From Apoderus coryli (lineage: Eukaryota > Arthropoda > Insecta > Coleoptera > Attelabidae), in assembly GCA_911728435.2 (NCBI GenBank), contig OU452205.1, positions 2,919,760-2,983,759 of the forward strand: DNA of 64,000 nt, given 5' to 3'. The notes under the pieces were generated by a model. That model was not told the DNA's origin, searched no databases, and saw only the letters and a program-made list of their open reading frames with translations. The translations under genes and the position numbers were made by a program. Positions 11,190 through 22,263 of the stretch are shown one piece after another (the stretch's first letter is position 1; each line of letters opens with the position of its first letter).

Positions 11190-12228
11190 GTGAGTAAATT
11201 TTACTAGAACATGAAAACATACAAAACCTACTTACATTGTTTTACTTCTTAAAAAAATATATAAATAATAGAAATATGTGTGAACTTAAACGTTTGTTTA
11301 AGTATACTTGTATACTTATACTACTTGTATAAGTACAGGGTGATTTCTGGTCGACGTTATACACACAGATCTAGAGTTTCTAGATCTGTGGTTATACATA
11401 ACAAGTTTTGGGAAAAGTAGCAATACGATTGTTTTGAAATTTTAAATTATTACTCAGGTCAACCTAATCTATCAGTTGCAATTTGAAACAAACATGACTG
11501 TAATGGCCATGTGGCAGATTTCGTATCAAATACGTATGCTACAAAATTACTAAATTTTTTCTATTAAAAACACAAACCTGTATATTAATTTTAGATTTAT
11601 TTTATTATTATATCTAACATTTTGCACCATATCCACGGAAATTTGTTCGCTCTGTTTAATTAGTAAAGTGCATTGAAAACCAAATGAAAATGAGACCGAT
11701 ATACAGGCAGATCCACTAAGCGTGGCCACCGGCTGTATCTCGGAAAATATTGGTCGTAGAACCTTGGGGAAATTTTTTTTTTCAATTAAAGTGGTCATGA
11801 GAGAATTCTAGAAATTATTTTCAACTTCCGCATTTCGCCCCAAGGGGGCGTTATTTCATTTAAAAATTTAAAATGCTTGATATCTGCGAAAATTTTAAAT
11901 GTAGTCAAAAATTTGGTAACATCATGAGAAAGATAATTTTACACCACTTTTGTCTGAGGCTTATTGATGTATGATCCTTAATAAGAGTTGGGAAAGCCAT
12001 TAAGTAACTTCGAAACCACTTATTCGATTTTGCAAGACTTGAGATTTATTGGAAGAGAAACCCAAGCATTTTTAACTGTAGTATCCGCTAATACACAATA
12101 GTTCCTAATAAACTTGCCAGAGGGCGCAATTTGTAATCATTAGAGATTTTTCGATTTTTCTGCAAAAAAAAAAGTGTTAAATAATTAATATTTAATTTGA
12201 AGCAACAGCTAATATTTGTTAAGTTAGA

Positions 12229-12660
12229 ATGCCATTTACAAATGAAGAAGCATACGAGATGTTAGCTATTTATTTTCAATCAATTGAAAATGCAGTGCTG
12301 GCTTTAAGAGAATACGCTTTGCGTTATCCTCATAGAGTTCACCATTCACGGAGAGTTTTTCAACGTTTAGCTCGCTGTTTGAGATAATATGGTTGCGTTC
12401 CGCCTGTACCCTCCATATGAAGAGGCCGTCTTGCAAGGACAGAGGACGCAGTTATTAATGTACTGGCATATGTTAACGCAGAACCCCATAGTAGTATAAG
12501 AGAAATGGCTAGAGGATTGGACCTTAGTTACGGCACAATTCAAAGAATCCTTGTAGAAAAAAATTTCATCCTTACCATGTAGTGTTATGTCAAGCCCTAA
12601 GTAATTCTGGTTTTGATATGAGATTAAACTATTGTTATTGGGTAAAAAACATGAACACCT
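12229..12660 (+). pseudogene. DUF4817-type transposase N-terminal remnant
   Basis: A 52-codon opening frame begins MPFTNEEAYEMLAIYF and contains NAVLALREYALRYPHR, the pattern of DUF4817 helix-turn-helix starts. It stops at 12385. A shifted frame continues with REMARGLDLSYGTIQRIL, a second helix-turn-helix, then a piece with ALSNSGFDMRLNYCYW. The whole DDE catalytic core is missing before the right inverted repeat. The gene is dead. Family membership rests on my recognition of the N-terminal and linker motifs. Confidence 0.7.
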
Positions 12661-13166
12661 GTGAGTTTTTTTTTTTATGAACGGTTACTTATTATTCGCA
12701 CTGTTTAGATTTTCATTTAACTATTTTTACTTTTGTTCTGTTCTACTATTTGTGCATTTGAAATAAAAAACTTATGTTGCCTCTTACATAATTTGGACCA
12801 TGCCTAAAATCTTAATTAGGCACGGATTTGCAAATCAAAATTACTTATTTCACGATTTTTATAACATCAACGTCAAAAGACTTATCCATTATAAATAAGG
12901 TGACTAATAATTAATATTATTTGTCTCCATAGAAACCTACCGAACTTGTTATTAAAAAAGATAGTTATTAAGCTATCTTGATTTATTTTTTAGAAGGCCG
13001 CATTAGATATGCCCAGAGTACTGTTTTGGTAATAACTTTGAAACGAACAAGATATGGAACTACGGTTTTCATACTTTCCTTATAATCGATGAGTAGAACC
13101 TTTGGCGTAGAACACTAAACTGACAGTCGTTTTACCACTTCACCAAAACACTTCTTTTTAAATCTC

Positions 13167-13240
13167 GACGCGCGTTTCGCTAACAATGTTAGCATCCTCA
13201 GGAGACGCGCGTTTCGCTAACAATGTTAGCATCCTCAGGA
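13167..13240 (-). ncRNA. two tandem hammerhead-ribozyme-like units
   Basis: A 37-bp unit is repeated twice, head to tail. Read on the minus strand each unit has CTGAGGA, one T, a 6-bp stem (GCTAAC/GTTAGC), GAA, the palindrome ACGCGCGT and C. This is the hammerhead order CUGANGA - stem II - GAA - short stem III - H. The downstream unit has a possible short stem I (TCTC/GAGA). One extra base sits between CTGAGGA and stem II, as in the other copies in this window. Cleavage is predicted, not shown. Confidence 0.6.
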
Positions 13241-13830
13241 GAGAAGTAAAACTGGTTTCATACTTTCCTTGTAAATGTAATCTAGTTTGCGATTATGGGG
13301 TTTTAGTTATACCGTGCGATTTAAGTTTTTGGAGAAAAATCGAAAAAGCTCTAATGATTACAAATTGCGCCCTCTGGCAAGTTTATTAGACACTATTGTC
13401 TATCAGCGAATACGACAGTTAAATATGCTTGGTTTTCTCTTCCAAACACTCTTAAGTTTGTCAAAATCGAATAAGGCGTTTAGAAGTTACAGTTATTTAA
13501 AGAATTACACATTGAATGGCTTCCTCCACTCTTATTAAGGATCGTATATCAACAAGACTCAGACAAAAGTGGTGTAAAATTGTCTAGGCTTTTTCATGAT
13601 GTTACCACATTTTTATCTATATTTGGAAATTTTCGGAGAAATTAGGCATTTTAAATTTTTAAATGAAATGACGCCCCCTTGTGGCGAAATGCGGAACTTC
13701 AAAATAATTTCTAGAAGTTTTTCATGACCACTTTAATTGAAAAACAAATTCCCCAAGGTTCTACGACCAATAGTTTCCGAGATACAGCCGCTGGCCACGC
13801 TTAGTGGATCAGCCTGTATGTATATTTATA

Positions 13831-14768
13831 CAGGGTGTTAGTAAATACGTGCGACAAACTCCAGGAGGTAATTCTACATAAAAAAATAATGACAGTTTGC
13901 TATATAAACATATGTCCGCATTGCTTCGTTTTCTGGTATACGGGGTGTTAAAGTTTTTCTTAAAAACTTGATTGGTCTGAAACCGGTGGAGATATGCAAC
14001 TGAAATTTAGTTAATTTTAAGAGGTAGTTAGTGCATATTTTTTGGCGTGCAATTAAGAATTTTATGTTCATTAGTGGCGCGCATACGGGTAATGATCTGC
14101 ATTTTTTTAAAGAAAAAAATGGTACGCCAACGGAATTTTTCAAATTAAAAATGATTTTGGAAGTCCTCGGTCAATTTATGATAAAAAACCTCTCTAGGTT
14201 TTTTATCGTAAGGGGCATGTTTTTGTGCAAAAAAATAAAACATCATACCCTCTGTTTTTAATTTATTTAATACATTATCAAGAACTATCATACAATAAAC
14301 ATTAAACCAAAACAATAAGAGAAACTAACAGTAATAATAAAGAAACGCTAATTTGACATTTCGTTGAAATATTCGTATTTAACAGAATGTTGACAGTAGC
14401 CTACTAGCGTCGCCGCGAGATGTTTTATTTTTTTGCACAAATGCCCCCTACGATGAAAAATCAAGAAAAATTTTTTGTCACAAATTGAACGAGGAATTCC
14501 AAAATGATTTTTAATTTGAAAAATTCCAGTGGTACCCGTATGCGCGCCACTGAACATAATTCTTAATTGCATGTCAAAAAATTTGCAATAACTACCCCTT
14601 AAAACCCACTACATTTCATTTGCATATCTCCACCAGTTTCAGAGCAATCAATAAATCTTCAGTTTTTAAGAAAAACTTTAACACCCCGTATCTTAGAAAA
14701 CGAAGCATTTGCGGACATATGCTTATATAGCAAACTGAAGTTTGTTGAACTTATTTACTAACACCCTG
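13831..14768. mobile_element. foldback element, CAGGGTG ends, TA flanks
   Basis: TA-CAGGGTGTTAGTAAATA opens the element and TTTACTAACACCCTG-TA closes it. The arms are about 350-420 bp (13831-14252 and 14418-14768) around a 165-bp AT-rich centre. Landmarks in both arms are GCGCGCATACGGGTA and GCATATCTCCACC in their two orientations. There is no coding sequence. Apparent frames in the arms are mirror shadows of each other. Confidence 0.85.
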
Positions 14769-14929
14769 TACATTTATATATGGTTAATTATAACAAATGG
14801 TAAATATCATTTTAAAAGGTATACATAGGCATTTAAAAATGCAAAACTGGAAACTGATATAATCGCACACATCATAACAAAAATTAAAAGTTACGGCATC
14901 ACATCGTCATACCTATGCAACTATATACG

Positions 14930-16215
14930 GTGGATCACGGATCACCGTCGATGGTGTTAGAAGTTTATGCAAAACGAGACATAGGATTCTTTTGAAAATT
15001 TGGTTATCTATACACACTTACTTATTTTAAATGGAACACCCTACATATTATTAGATTTCCTTTTCTGTTTGGAGCAAATAATTTATTTCACAATTTTTTT
15101 ACAATTGAGGCGGAAAAACCTCAGAAGTCCAGTTTCACCGAAATTGAGATAATGGCGCCAATTCGTTCCTAACATCCGTACACATCTTCACACATCATTA
15201 TTTCTCGTAAAAATGTCATATAAGTTTTCCTCAAACAAACAAGAAAACTAGGTTATTCCAAATATTTTTTACCTGTTTTCTGTCTATTACGCGTGGAAAA
15301 AGTTACATACAGGGTAAACTATTGGGATGAACCAGATATGCCAGATTTTTAAATCCAGCCCTGTAAATCAATTCAAATTATGGTATTTACTATACTGAAG
15401 CACAGTGTGTGTCGTTTCTGTTTATTTTGAAGATTTCTTTTTGATAACTAAACATTATTATACAGTAAGATATTTCATTATTGCCCATTTTCAATTTGAC
15501 TGTAAAATGAATCTTTAATTGGAAATGTGAGGTGAGTGTAACAAAAAATTCAAATACCCAAGTCTAACTGTTTATTTATCCCCTCTGAAAAAATTATATT
15601 AGATTTTTGAAAGATCATATACAGGGTGAAGTGTTGAATATGAAGCAGTCCCACAAATTTTCTCGAAGACGGACCTGGATTTTTTCAATGCTGAATATGT
15701 CAGTTAGTTGCCAGACACCAATACACACTTTTATAAAAAAAATGAGATAAATCGACTTAATCATTGAAAAGATATAGGTAATGAAACATTGTTTTGGTGA
15801 AAATCCATAATTCACCCTGTATATTAATAATCAAAACAAGGAGACATATTTTAATAGTCATTTGATAATCCCCTTACGTGCCTCTACTTATGGTAGAACT
15901 ACGTATAGTTCCTCGTGACTCACCCTGTATAATTTCTACTCCCATAACCCAAGGAAAATAAAATAATTCATAAAATTGACCAAAAAGCTTCAAGAAAAAA
16001 CTAAAACTAAAAAATCTTTAAATATAATATGTAGGGTGTTCCATTTAAACTAAGGACTAGACTTCCGGGATAACCGAAAGTGGCACACATATTTTAGAAG
16101 TAAGTATAAATTATATTCACTTACTTAAGTCACGAAATTTTCAAGATTATCCTATATATGCCTCGTTTTCCATAAACGTCTAACACGAAGCGTGAAGCAC
16201 CCTGTATAATATTTA
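14930..16215. mobile_element. composite inverted-repeat element
   Basis: 14935-15060 (GGTGTTAGAAGTTTATG, AAACGAGACATA, AAATGGAACACCCTACATAT) is the diverged inverse of 16005-16210. A smaller TA-flanked element (15622-15819) and other CACCCTGTA ends lie inside. No transposase is seen. Confidence 0.6.
15622..15819. mobile_element. 198-bp MITE
   Basis: Starts CAGGGTGAA and ends TTCACCCTG, with TA directly outside both ends. The terminal inverted repeat is 9 bp. It is non-coding. Confidence 0.75.
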
Positions 16216-17240
16216 TTTCAATAAGTGTTTTTGTTTTTCATTTCCACGCTCGCTGTATATACCTACCTACAACGCGCGACATGTGTAGATACTCTCGAAC
16301 TCTTGATTTTTTTGTACCTGTCACATGGTGCGACCATATTATTAGAATCCCGTAGAATATTTCAAAGTCGCGGAAAATATGCTATCAGTGCAGGACAACA
16401 TGCTTGTTCGGTTCAAGTTTACGAGCTAGATTAGTATTACCTATACCTGCATATAGACATAGTAACAGTTCGGTATAATTTTATATTATTTTTTCCACTA
16501 TTAGGTATTACGAGTTATCATTTCGTTATTGTTGTTTATAGCCGCCGATGCGTTGATAACAATTCAGAATTAAATAGTTTGTTTAGTGTTTTTGTGAGTG
16601 TTGTTTTGTGTGATAATATCATTTATTTGTAGTGTTTTGTGTAATAATTATTGTAGAATTTAGTGTGGTTTAATTAAGTAGTTATTCTAGAGGAATAATT
16701 ATTACAACAAACATGGATGGATTTTGTATAATATGCAATAATAATTGTATGTACTTATTAGTGTTAGGTAAATACTATTTTAATTAACATTATCTACTAC
16801 TGGTTTTCTCAACAAAGGGTTTACATACCTACCTATGGATATTATGCATTTGGGATTATATGATCTTTGGGTCTTGAAAAATATCTGCCAAATCGAAATA
16901 ACGATCTACTTTTTTTGAACATTGATCAACAACAATTACTAGAAGAATTTGAACAAAATTAGGTAGGGACGACGACAAAATTATTAAAGTTTATTATTTT
17001 TCAAATTAAAAACAAAAATTTATCCTTCTACGTGAAATATCAGTAATTTTTACTCCCATGTCTGTAACGCACATTCCTTTTACAAATTTGATTGACAGTT
17101 AACTGAGAAATTAACCTCAAAATGTTTTGTACCAACTAATAATTTTGACAGTTTGATGTTCTTTTTACCTATAAAAAATGCAAGTGAGTTGAGGGGTATG
17201 TGATCATGTCACATCAGATCCGCTGACGAATAACGTCTTA
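16216..17240. other. unassigned sequence
   Basis: AT-rich. It includes short GTTTTGTG-rich repeats around 16570-16640 and a small ATG frame at 16713 that I do not trust. No repeat partner was found in the window. Confidence 0.35.
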
Positions 17241-17244
17241 TATA

Positions 17245-17888
17245 CAGGGTGTTTCAGAAAGACATGGCCAAAATTTGTGAGCGAATTGCGGACATCTAAT
17301 CATCAAAGAAACCGAAATTGTAATTTTTCGAAAAGTCCTTATTTAAAAAGATACAGGGTGTTAAAGATGACTGCCTGAGGACGATTTTTTCGAAATATTT
17401 TCGAAACGAGTAAAGGTGAATTAACCAAATGTAGCATATTTATTCACCTAGTTAAATGTCGTAAACTGACATGAAATTTAATAAAAAAGTATGACCATAG
17501 GCGGGTAAACTGGGGGACCCTTGCCTTAATTATAACCTAACTTTTTTTCCTTGTGATTTTTATTCATTTTGTTTCAAAAATGTTAAAAAATGAAGTTTTC
17601 TACATAAAAAAGGCATACTTCTTTTTTCTCGAAAAACTTGAAAGGTTTTCGAGAAATTCGAGTTTGAAAATTTTGGGACAAAACTGGTCCTTAATAAACA
17701 GCATTAATAAAATTATTGAAATACAGTTTGCTAACGAAAAGTTTTGCAAAATTTTATTAATGCTGTTTACTAAGGACCAGTTTTGTCCCAAAATTTTCAA
17801 ACTCGAAATTCTCGAAAACGTTTAAGTTTTTCGAGAAAAAAGAAGTATGCCTTTTTTATGTAGAAAACTTTATTTTATCACATTTTTG
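17245..17888. repeat. repeat module with inverted half-copy (large palindrome)
   Basis: Begins TA-CAGGGTGTTTCAGAAAG and runs through GGCGGGTAAACTGG and ACCCTTGCC. It then folds back at about 17725: 17575-17720 is the inverse of 17735-17888. The hinge contains GCAAACTGT-like and CGAAAAG sequence. Frames on opposite strands read the same residues (ILGQNWSL) because of the palindrome and are not genes. The inverted half runs straight into the satellite array. Confidence 0.85.
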
Positions 17889-19345
17889 AAAAGATGGGAT
17901 TAGGTAACGAAGTGTTTTGAAGCTGATATATTAAATGGTTAGTTCAAAAACACAGTTAAAAAAAATCATCAAATTTCGACTCTGCAGACGTATTTTTGCA
18001 CATGGAAATCTCCACTAATAAGTATCTGGTAACAAACCTTTTGATAGGGTCTTAAAGTGCAAGCATGGGATTAGGTAATGAAGTATTTTGAAGCTGAAAT
18101 ATTAAATAGTTAGTTCAAAAACACACTTACAACATCATCAAATTTCGCCTATGCAGACGTATATTTGCACATGGAAATCTCCACTAATACGTATCTGGTA
18201 ACAAACCTTTTGATAGGGTCTTAAAGTGCAAGCATGGGATTAGGTAATGTAGTATTTTGAAGCTGAAATATTAAATAGTTAGTTCAAAAACACAGTTAAA
18301 AAATCATCAAATTTCGACTCTGCAGACGAATTTTTACACATGGAAATCTCCACTAATACGTATCTGGTAACAAATCTTTTGATAGGGTCTTAAGGTGCAA
18401 GCATGGGATTAGGTAACGAATTGTTTTGAAGCTGATATATTAAATGGTTAGTCCAAAAACACAGTTAAAAAATCAACAAATTTTGACTCTGCAGACGTAT
18501 TTTTGCACATGGAAATCTCCACTAATACGTATCTGGTAACAAATCTTTTGATAGGATCTTAAAGTGCAAGCATGGGATTAGGTAATGTAGTATTTTGAAG
18601 CTGAAATATTAAATAGTTAGTTCAAAAACACAGTTAAAAAATCATCAAATTTCGACTCTGCCGACGTATTTTTGCACATGGAAATCTCCACTAATACGTA
18701 TCTGGTAACAAACCTTTTGATAGGGTCTTAAAGTGCAAGCATGGGATTAAGTAATGTAGTATTTTGAAGCTGAAATATTAAATAGTTAGTTCAAAAACAC
18801 TGTTAAAAAATCATCAAATTTCGACTTTGCAGACGTATTTTTGCACATGGAAATCTCCACTAATACGTATCTGGTAACAAATCTTTTGATAGGGTCTTAA
18901 GGTGCAAGCATGGGATTAGGTAACGAATTGTTTTGAAGCTGATATATTAAATGGTTAGTCCAAAAACACAGTTAAAAAATCAACAAATTTTGACTCTGCA
19001 GACGTATTTTTGCACATGGAAATCTCCACTAATACGTATCTGGTAACAAACCTTTTGATAGGGTCTTAAAGTGCAAGCATGGGATTAAGTAATGTAGTAT
19101 TTTGAAGCTGAAATATTAAATAGTTAGTTCAAAAACACTGTTAAAAAATCATCAAATTTCGACTCTGCAGACGTATTTTTGCACATGGAAATCTCCACTA
19201 ATACGTATCTGGTAACAAACCTTTTGATAGGGTCTTAAAGTGCAAGCGTGGGATTAGGTAACGACGTGTTTTGAAGCTGATATATTAAATGGTTAGTTCA
19301 AAAACACAGTTAAAAATTCATCAAATTTCGACTTTCCAGACGTAT
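17889..19345 (+). repeat. satellite array, 169-bp unit, nine copies
   Basis: ATGGGATTA recurs at 17893, 18065, 18234, 18403, 18572, 18741, 18910 and 19079, with a G-variant at 19248. All spacings are 169 except the first (172). Constant blocks are AATCTCCACTAATACGTATC, TTTTGATAGGGTCTTAA and GGTTAGT-like stretches. Two unit types differ at several linked positions (GTAATGTAGTATTTTG against GTAACGA.TTGTTTTG; AAATAGTTAG against AAATGGTTAG). They occur in the order B A A B A A B A B. The array is non-coding. Confidence 0.95.
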
Positions 19346-20025
19346 TCGGATTTCACTCTTAACTCCACCTTACAATAATACGTGTTGCTAACCCCCCGTA
19401 AGGAAAAAATAATATTTATTATTGCATAAAAATCTCCAATTTTCATGACCGCATAGAATTATTATTATTACTTTCAAATATAATTTATAATAAATCAGAC
19501 CATGCTGCTTTTGCATTATATAAGCAAAACATAAAACCACACATTAATATTAAACTAATAACCACAAAATTAACATAAAATATCGCTGTCACGGCTTATA
19601 ATCCCAATATTAAGTATCATTATCATATATTTTGTCTGATTAGAACTTCTCGATAATTATTTATCGTATATAAAAGATAATATTATTTTATCTATGTATC
19701 AATAATATTGTGTTCCATAATATACCACGCAATGTGTGTAATATCTACTTACATTAGGTACTTACCTATCGAAAAGCTAGTAGTTTTATAAAAAAAAAAT
19801 ATTTGAAATAAGTAGGTAGGTCGGTTTTAAAAAACATCGTCTCGAAGATTTTTAAAAAATAAAATTGGTAAAGTATCTAGTCTGCTGTATTGAGTCATTA
19901 TATCTGTAGTAGGTACAAGGCAATTTTTGAAATATACGAGTAGTCATTTGCGTAAGCATTTACTATGTGCCATGGCAAATCAAATATTTTCCATTTTGAA
20001 GTGGAGTAGAATGAGATGTTCTTGA
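19346..20025. other. AT-rich, nothing recognised
   Basis: No repeat partner or coding signal seen. Confidence 0.4.
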
Positions 20026-20484
20026 AATAAAAGTCAACCTCCACGAAATAAATTTAATAGATGTCTCTAAAAATTGTACATGAACCAAACATGTTTCGAA
20101 GCACCAGGCCCCATCCTAAGTGGTTAGTAAAATTACAAAAAGCTATTTCATCATTATATTTACAATTTTATGTTGTAATAGGAGAAATGTATTACGTGAA
20201 ATTTTGTTTTTAAATGTTTTATGTTAAAAATAAATCACATCATATTCTTTAATACTGTGTTAAAATTGTTAAATCATTAATATTTTTGTCAATATATTGG
20301 GTTACTCATTACTTGAGCCTTATTACACCTTTTCTTTTTGTAAATCATTAAAATGATAGAGAAAAATTGGAATTTTACTACACTGAGGATGGAGCCTGGT
20401 GCTCCGAAACGTGTTTGGTTGATGTACAATTTTTAGAGAGATCTATTATATTTGTTTCGTGGAGGTTGACTTTTATTTCAAGAT
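20026..20484. repeat. inverted pair of hammerhead-like repeats, Penelope-type
   Basis: 20026-20136 is the inverse of 20373-20484 (AAATAAAAGTCAACCTCCAC, TTGTACAT, ACCAAACA, CCAGGC). The right copy reads CTGAGGA-T-GGAGC-CTGGT-GCTCC-GAA-ACGTG on the plus strand. The left copy, on the minus strand, has a changed core (CTTAGGA) but keeps stem I (AACCA/TGGTT) and the ACATGT palindrome. Each copy has lost something the other retains. The 236-bp spacer is non-coding. Inverted pseudo-LTRs with hammerheads are known from Penelope-like elements. Confidence 0.6.
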
Positions 20485-20880
20485 AGCGTTTAAACGGTTC
20501 AATCAATTGAGCTAAATTTTGGAATATTTATGAGTTTGGGGGAGTCCTAGTTGTTGGGTGAAATCTTTTTAGCCCTGTGATAGGGGTGGACTCCCAAATT
20601 TGCAAATATCATATGAAAGCATTTTTGCTTTCATAATTCTCAAGAAAATTCGGTTAAAAAGTTACAAATATATGTAGCTCCGTATTACATATTTATTTCT
20701 TTCTTTATTCGGCGTGCCCTAGCTTTGGGTTGGGAAGGTCCTGGGTTGAATGAATGAAAATATTTTTGATTTAAATTCACCGGAAATACGTGTATTATGT
20801 GAAAAATCTAAAAAAAGGTCAGAAAAATTTGTATGCACTATATCTCAATCTCAGCTATTTAATTTTTCCTGAAATGTGAA
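20485..20880. other. unassigned AT-rich sequence
   Basis: Nothing recognised. Confidence 0.4.
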
Positions 20881-22263
20881 GAGCGTCGAGGATTTGTCCT
20901 GTGTTTAAAAAGGGAGATAGGTCTAATATAGAAAACTATCGTCCTATTGCCTTTATTTCTTCGGGCTGTGATAGTGTTCCTGCGTTTATCCTGAGGGACT
21001 GTGCTGGTGTCCTAGCTGCACTCCTGCTTACTATTTTCAACAAAATAATTACATCCAGTAGGTTTCCTTCCTCCTGGAAACTTGCGCGAATATGCCCTGT
21101 TGTTTGTTGAGTATGGTGGCTTTAGATCTCCTGAGTTCGTGGTCAATAGCGGTGCTCCACAGAGAAGTAACCTGGCTCCACTGATTTTTGCCGTGTACAT
21201 TAACGACATTGTTCACGAGTTCACGAGTCAATGTCTCTTATTCGCGGATGATTTGAAGGTATTTTGGACTATCTCAGAACCTTCCGATTGTAACGCTCTA
21301 CAGAGCGATCTGAATGTTTTGGCACAAATCTACCACTGAATATCAGTAAATGCAAATGTTTAACAATGTCTAAATGCCGTAGTCTACATGAATTCGATTA
21401 TCGGATATACGGTGCTTCCTTAGCTAGATGTGTGTTTACCAGGGATCTTGGGATCACAGTGGATTCTGATCTATCGTTCAATGATCACATAACGGATATA
21501 TGTGGCTGTGCTCTGCGTAATTTGGGATTTATACTGAGAGTTACTTCAGGATTTAAGAACATCGATTGTCTTATCGCCCTTTACTATGCACTAGTTAGAA
21601 GCAAGCTTGAATATGTCTCAATTGTATGGTCTCCTATATACCAGACCCATATTCTAAAACTTGAGAAAATACAACGCAAGTTCTTAAAGCATCTTTTTTT
21701 TAGAATTGATGGTATCGAACATAGACAGCTGCTCGACAGATTTAATGTCGATTCTCTCGATTTCCGGCGAGTGTTCAGTTATCAACTATTTCTATTTAAA
21801 CTGATCAATTCTCTGATTGACTGCCCCCGACTTCTTTCGCAATTAAATTTTAATGCCCCTCAATACCATTCTCGTAACCCCTATTTATTTCAACCACCCC
21901 GATTTCGCCACAAATATGAATGGAAAACACCACTGACAAGAGCTTGCACGCTATGTAACGGTTGGTTCTTAAATAGACATGTAAATTATTTCGGCGGAAG
22001 TGTTTCCTCCTTTAAACGGGAACTAGGAGAGTATTTAAGGTCAGTCCATTTGTAGATGTTTTTCTGTATCATTGCTGTTGATGACGGTTCTAATCTTTCA
22101 CGTATATTTAATTTAATTTATAATTAATTTATACCATTGCCATATATTTTTTTTGTATTTTTTTGAATGTTTGTGTTTTTTTGATATTTCTGGATAATTT
22201 ATGCATAATATGTTTTGTCTTGTAATTGGGCGTAAGCCTGCTAGATATAATAAAGATTATTAT
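20881..22263 (+). mobile_element. Jockey/CR1-like LINE fragment with permuted 5' part
   Basis: RT coding is in two or more frames, with a 3' UTR ending in AATAAAGATTATTATTATTT. The 3' UTR phrase TAATTGGGCGTAAGCCTG is shared, inverted, with the LINE at 32014, so these are the same family. The 5' part is out of order (see the coding entry). Confidence 0.88.
20886..22055 (+). pseudogene. LINE reverse transcriptase, scrambled and frameshifted
   Basis: The first block reads RICPVFKKGDRSNIENYRPI. It is followed by GCDSVPAFILRDCAGVLA and FPSSWKLARICPV, which normally precede it, so RICPV occurs twice and block order is inverted. Coding then resumes with RT motif B (SGAPQRSNLAPLIFAVYIND) and the catalytic LFADDLKVF, with a frameshift near 21337. 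The thumb follows at 21366-22055 (RSKLEYVSIVW, KIQRKFLKHLF). Motif A is absent, lost at the rearrangement. It cannot encode an active enzyme. Confidence 0.85.

Larger units (their letters stand above)
11704..13816 (+). mobile_element. long-TIR DNA transposon with DUF4817-type remnant
   Basis: TA then CAGGCAGATCCACTAAGCGT at the left is mirrored by CAGGCTGATCCACTAAGCGT then TA at the right. Inverted similarity continues for about 470-510 bp on each side (11704-12175 against 13310-13816), with landmarks such as GGCGCAATTTGTAATCATTAG. The centre holds a transposase start at 12229. TA target and CAGG ends fit the IS630/Tc1-mariner superfamily. Confidence 0.8.

Noticed and set aside
16713..16767. 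Small ATG exon (MDGFCIICNNNC) followed by GTAAAT
   Set aside because: 18 codons, weak donor, no partner exon found.
17553..17825. Overlapping frames on both strands encoding similar residues (ILGQNWSL)
   Set aside because: They are produced by the palindrome; each is the mirror of the other and no copy of the module elsewhere keeps the frame.
17889..19345. CRISPR-like regularly spaced repeats
   Set aside because: The whole 169-bp unit is conserved with no variable spacers; it is a eukaryotic satellite.
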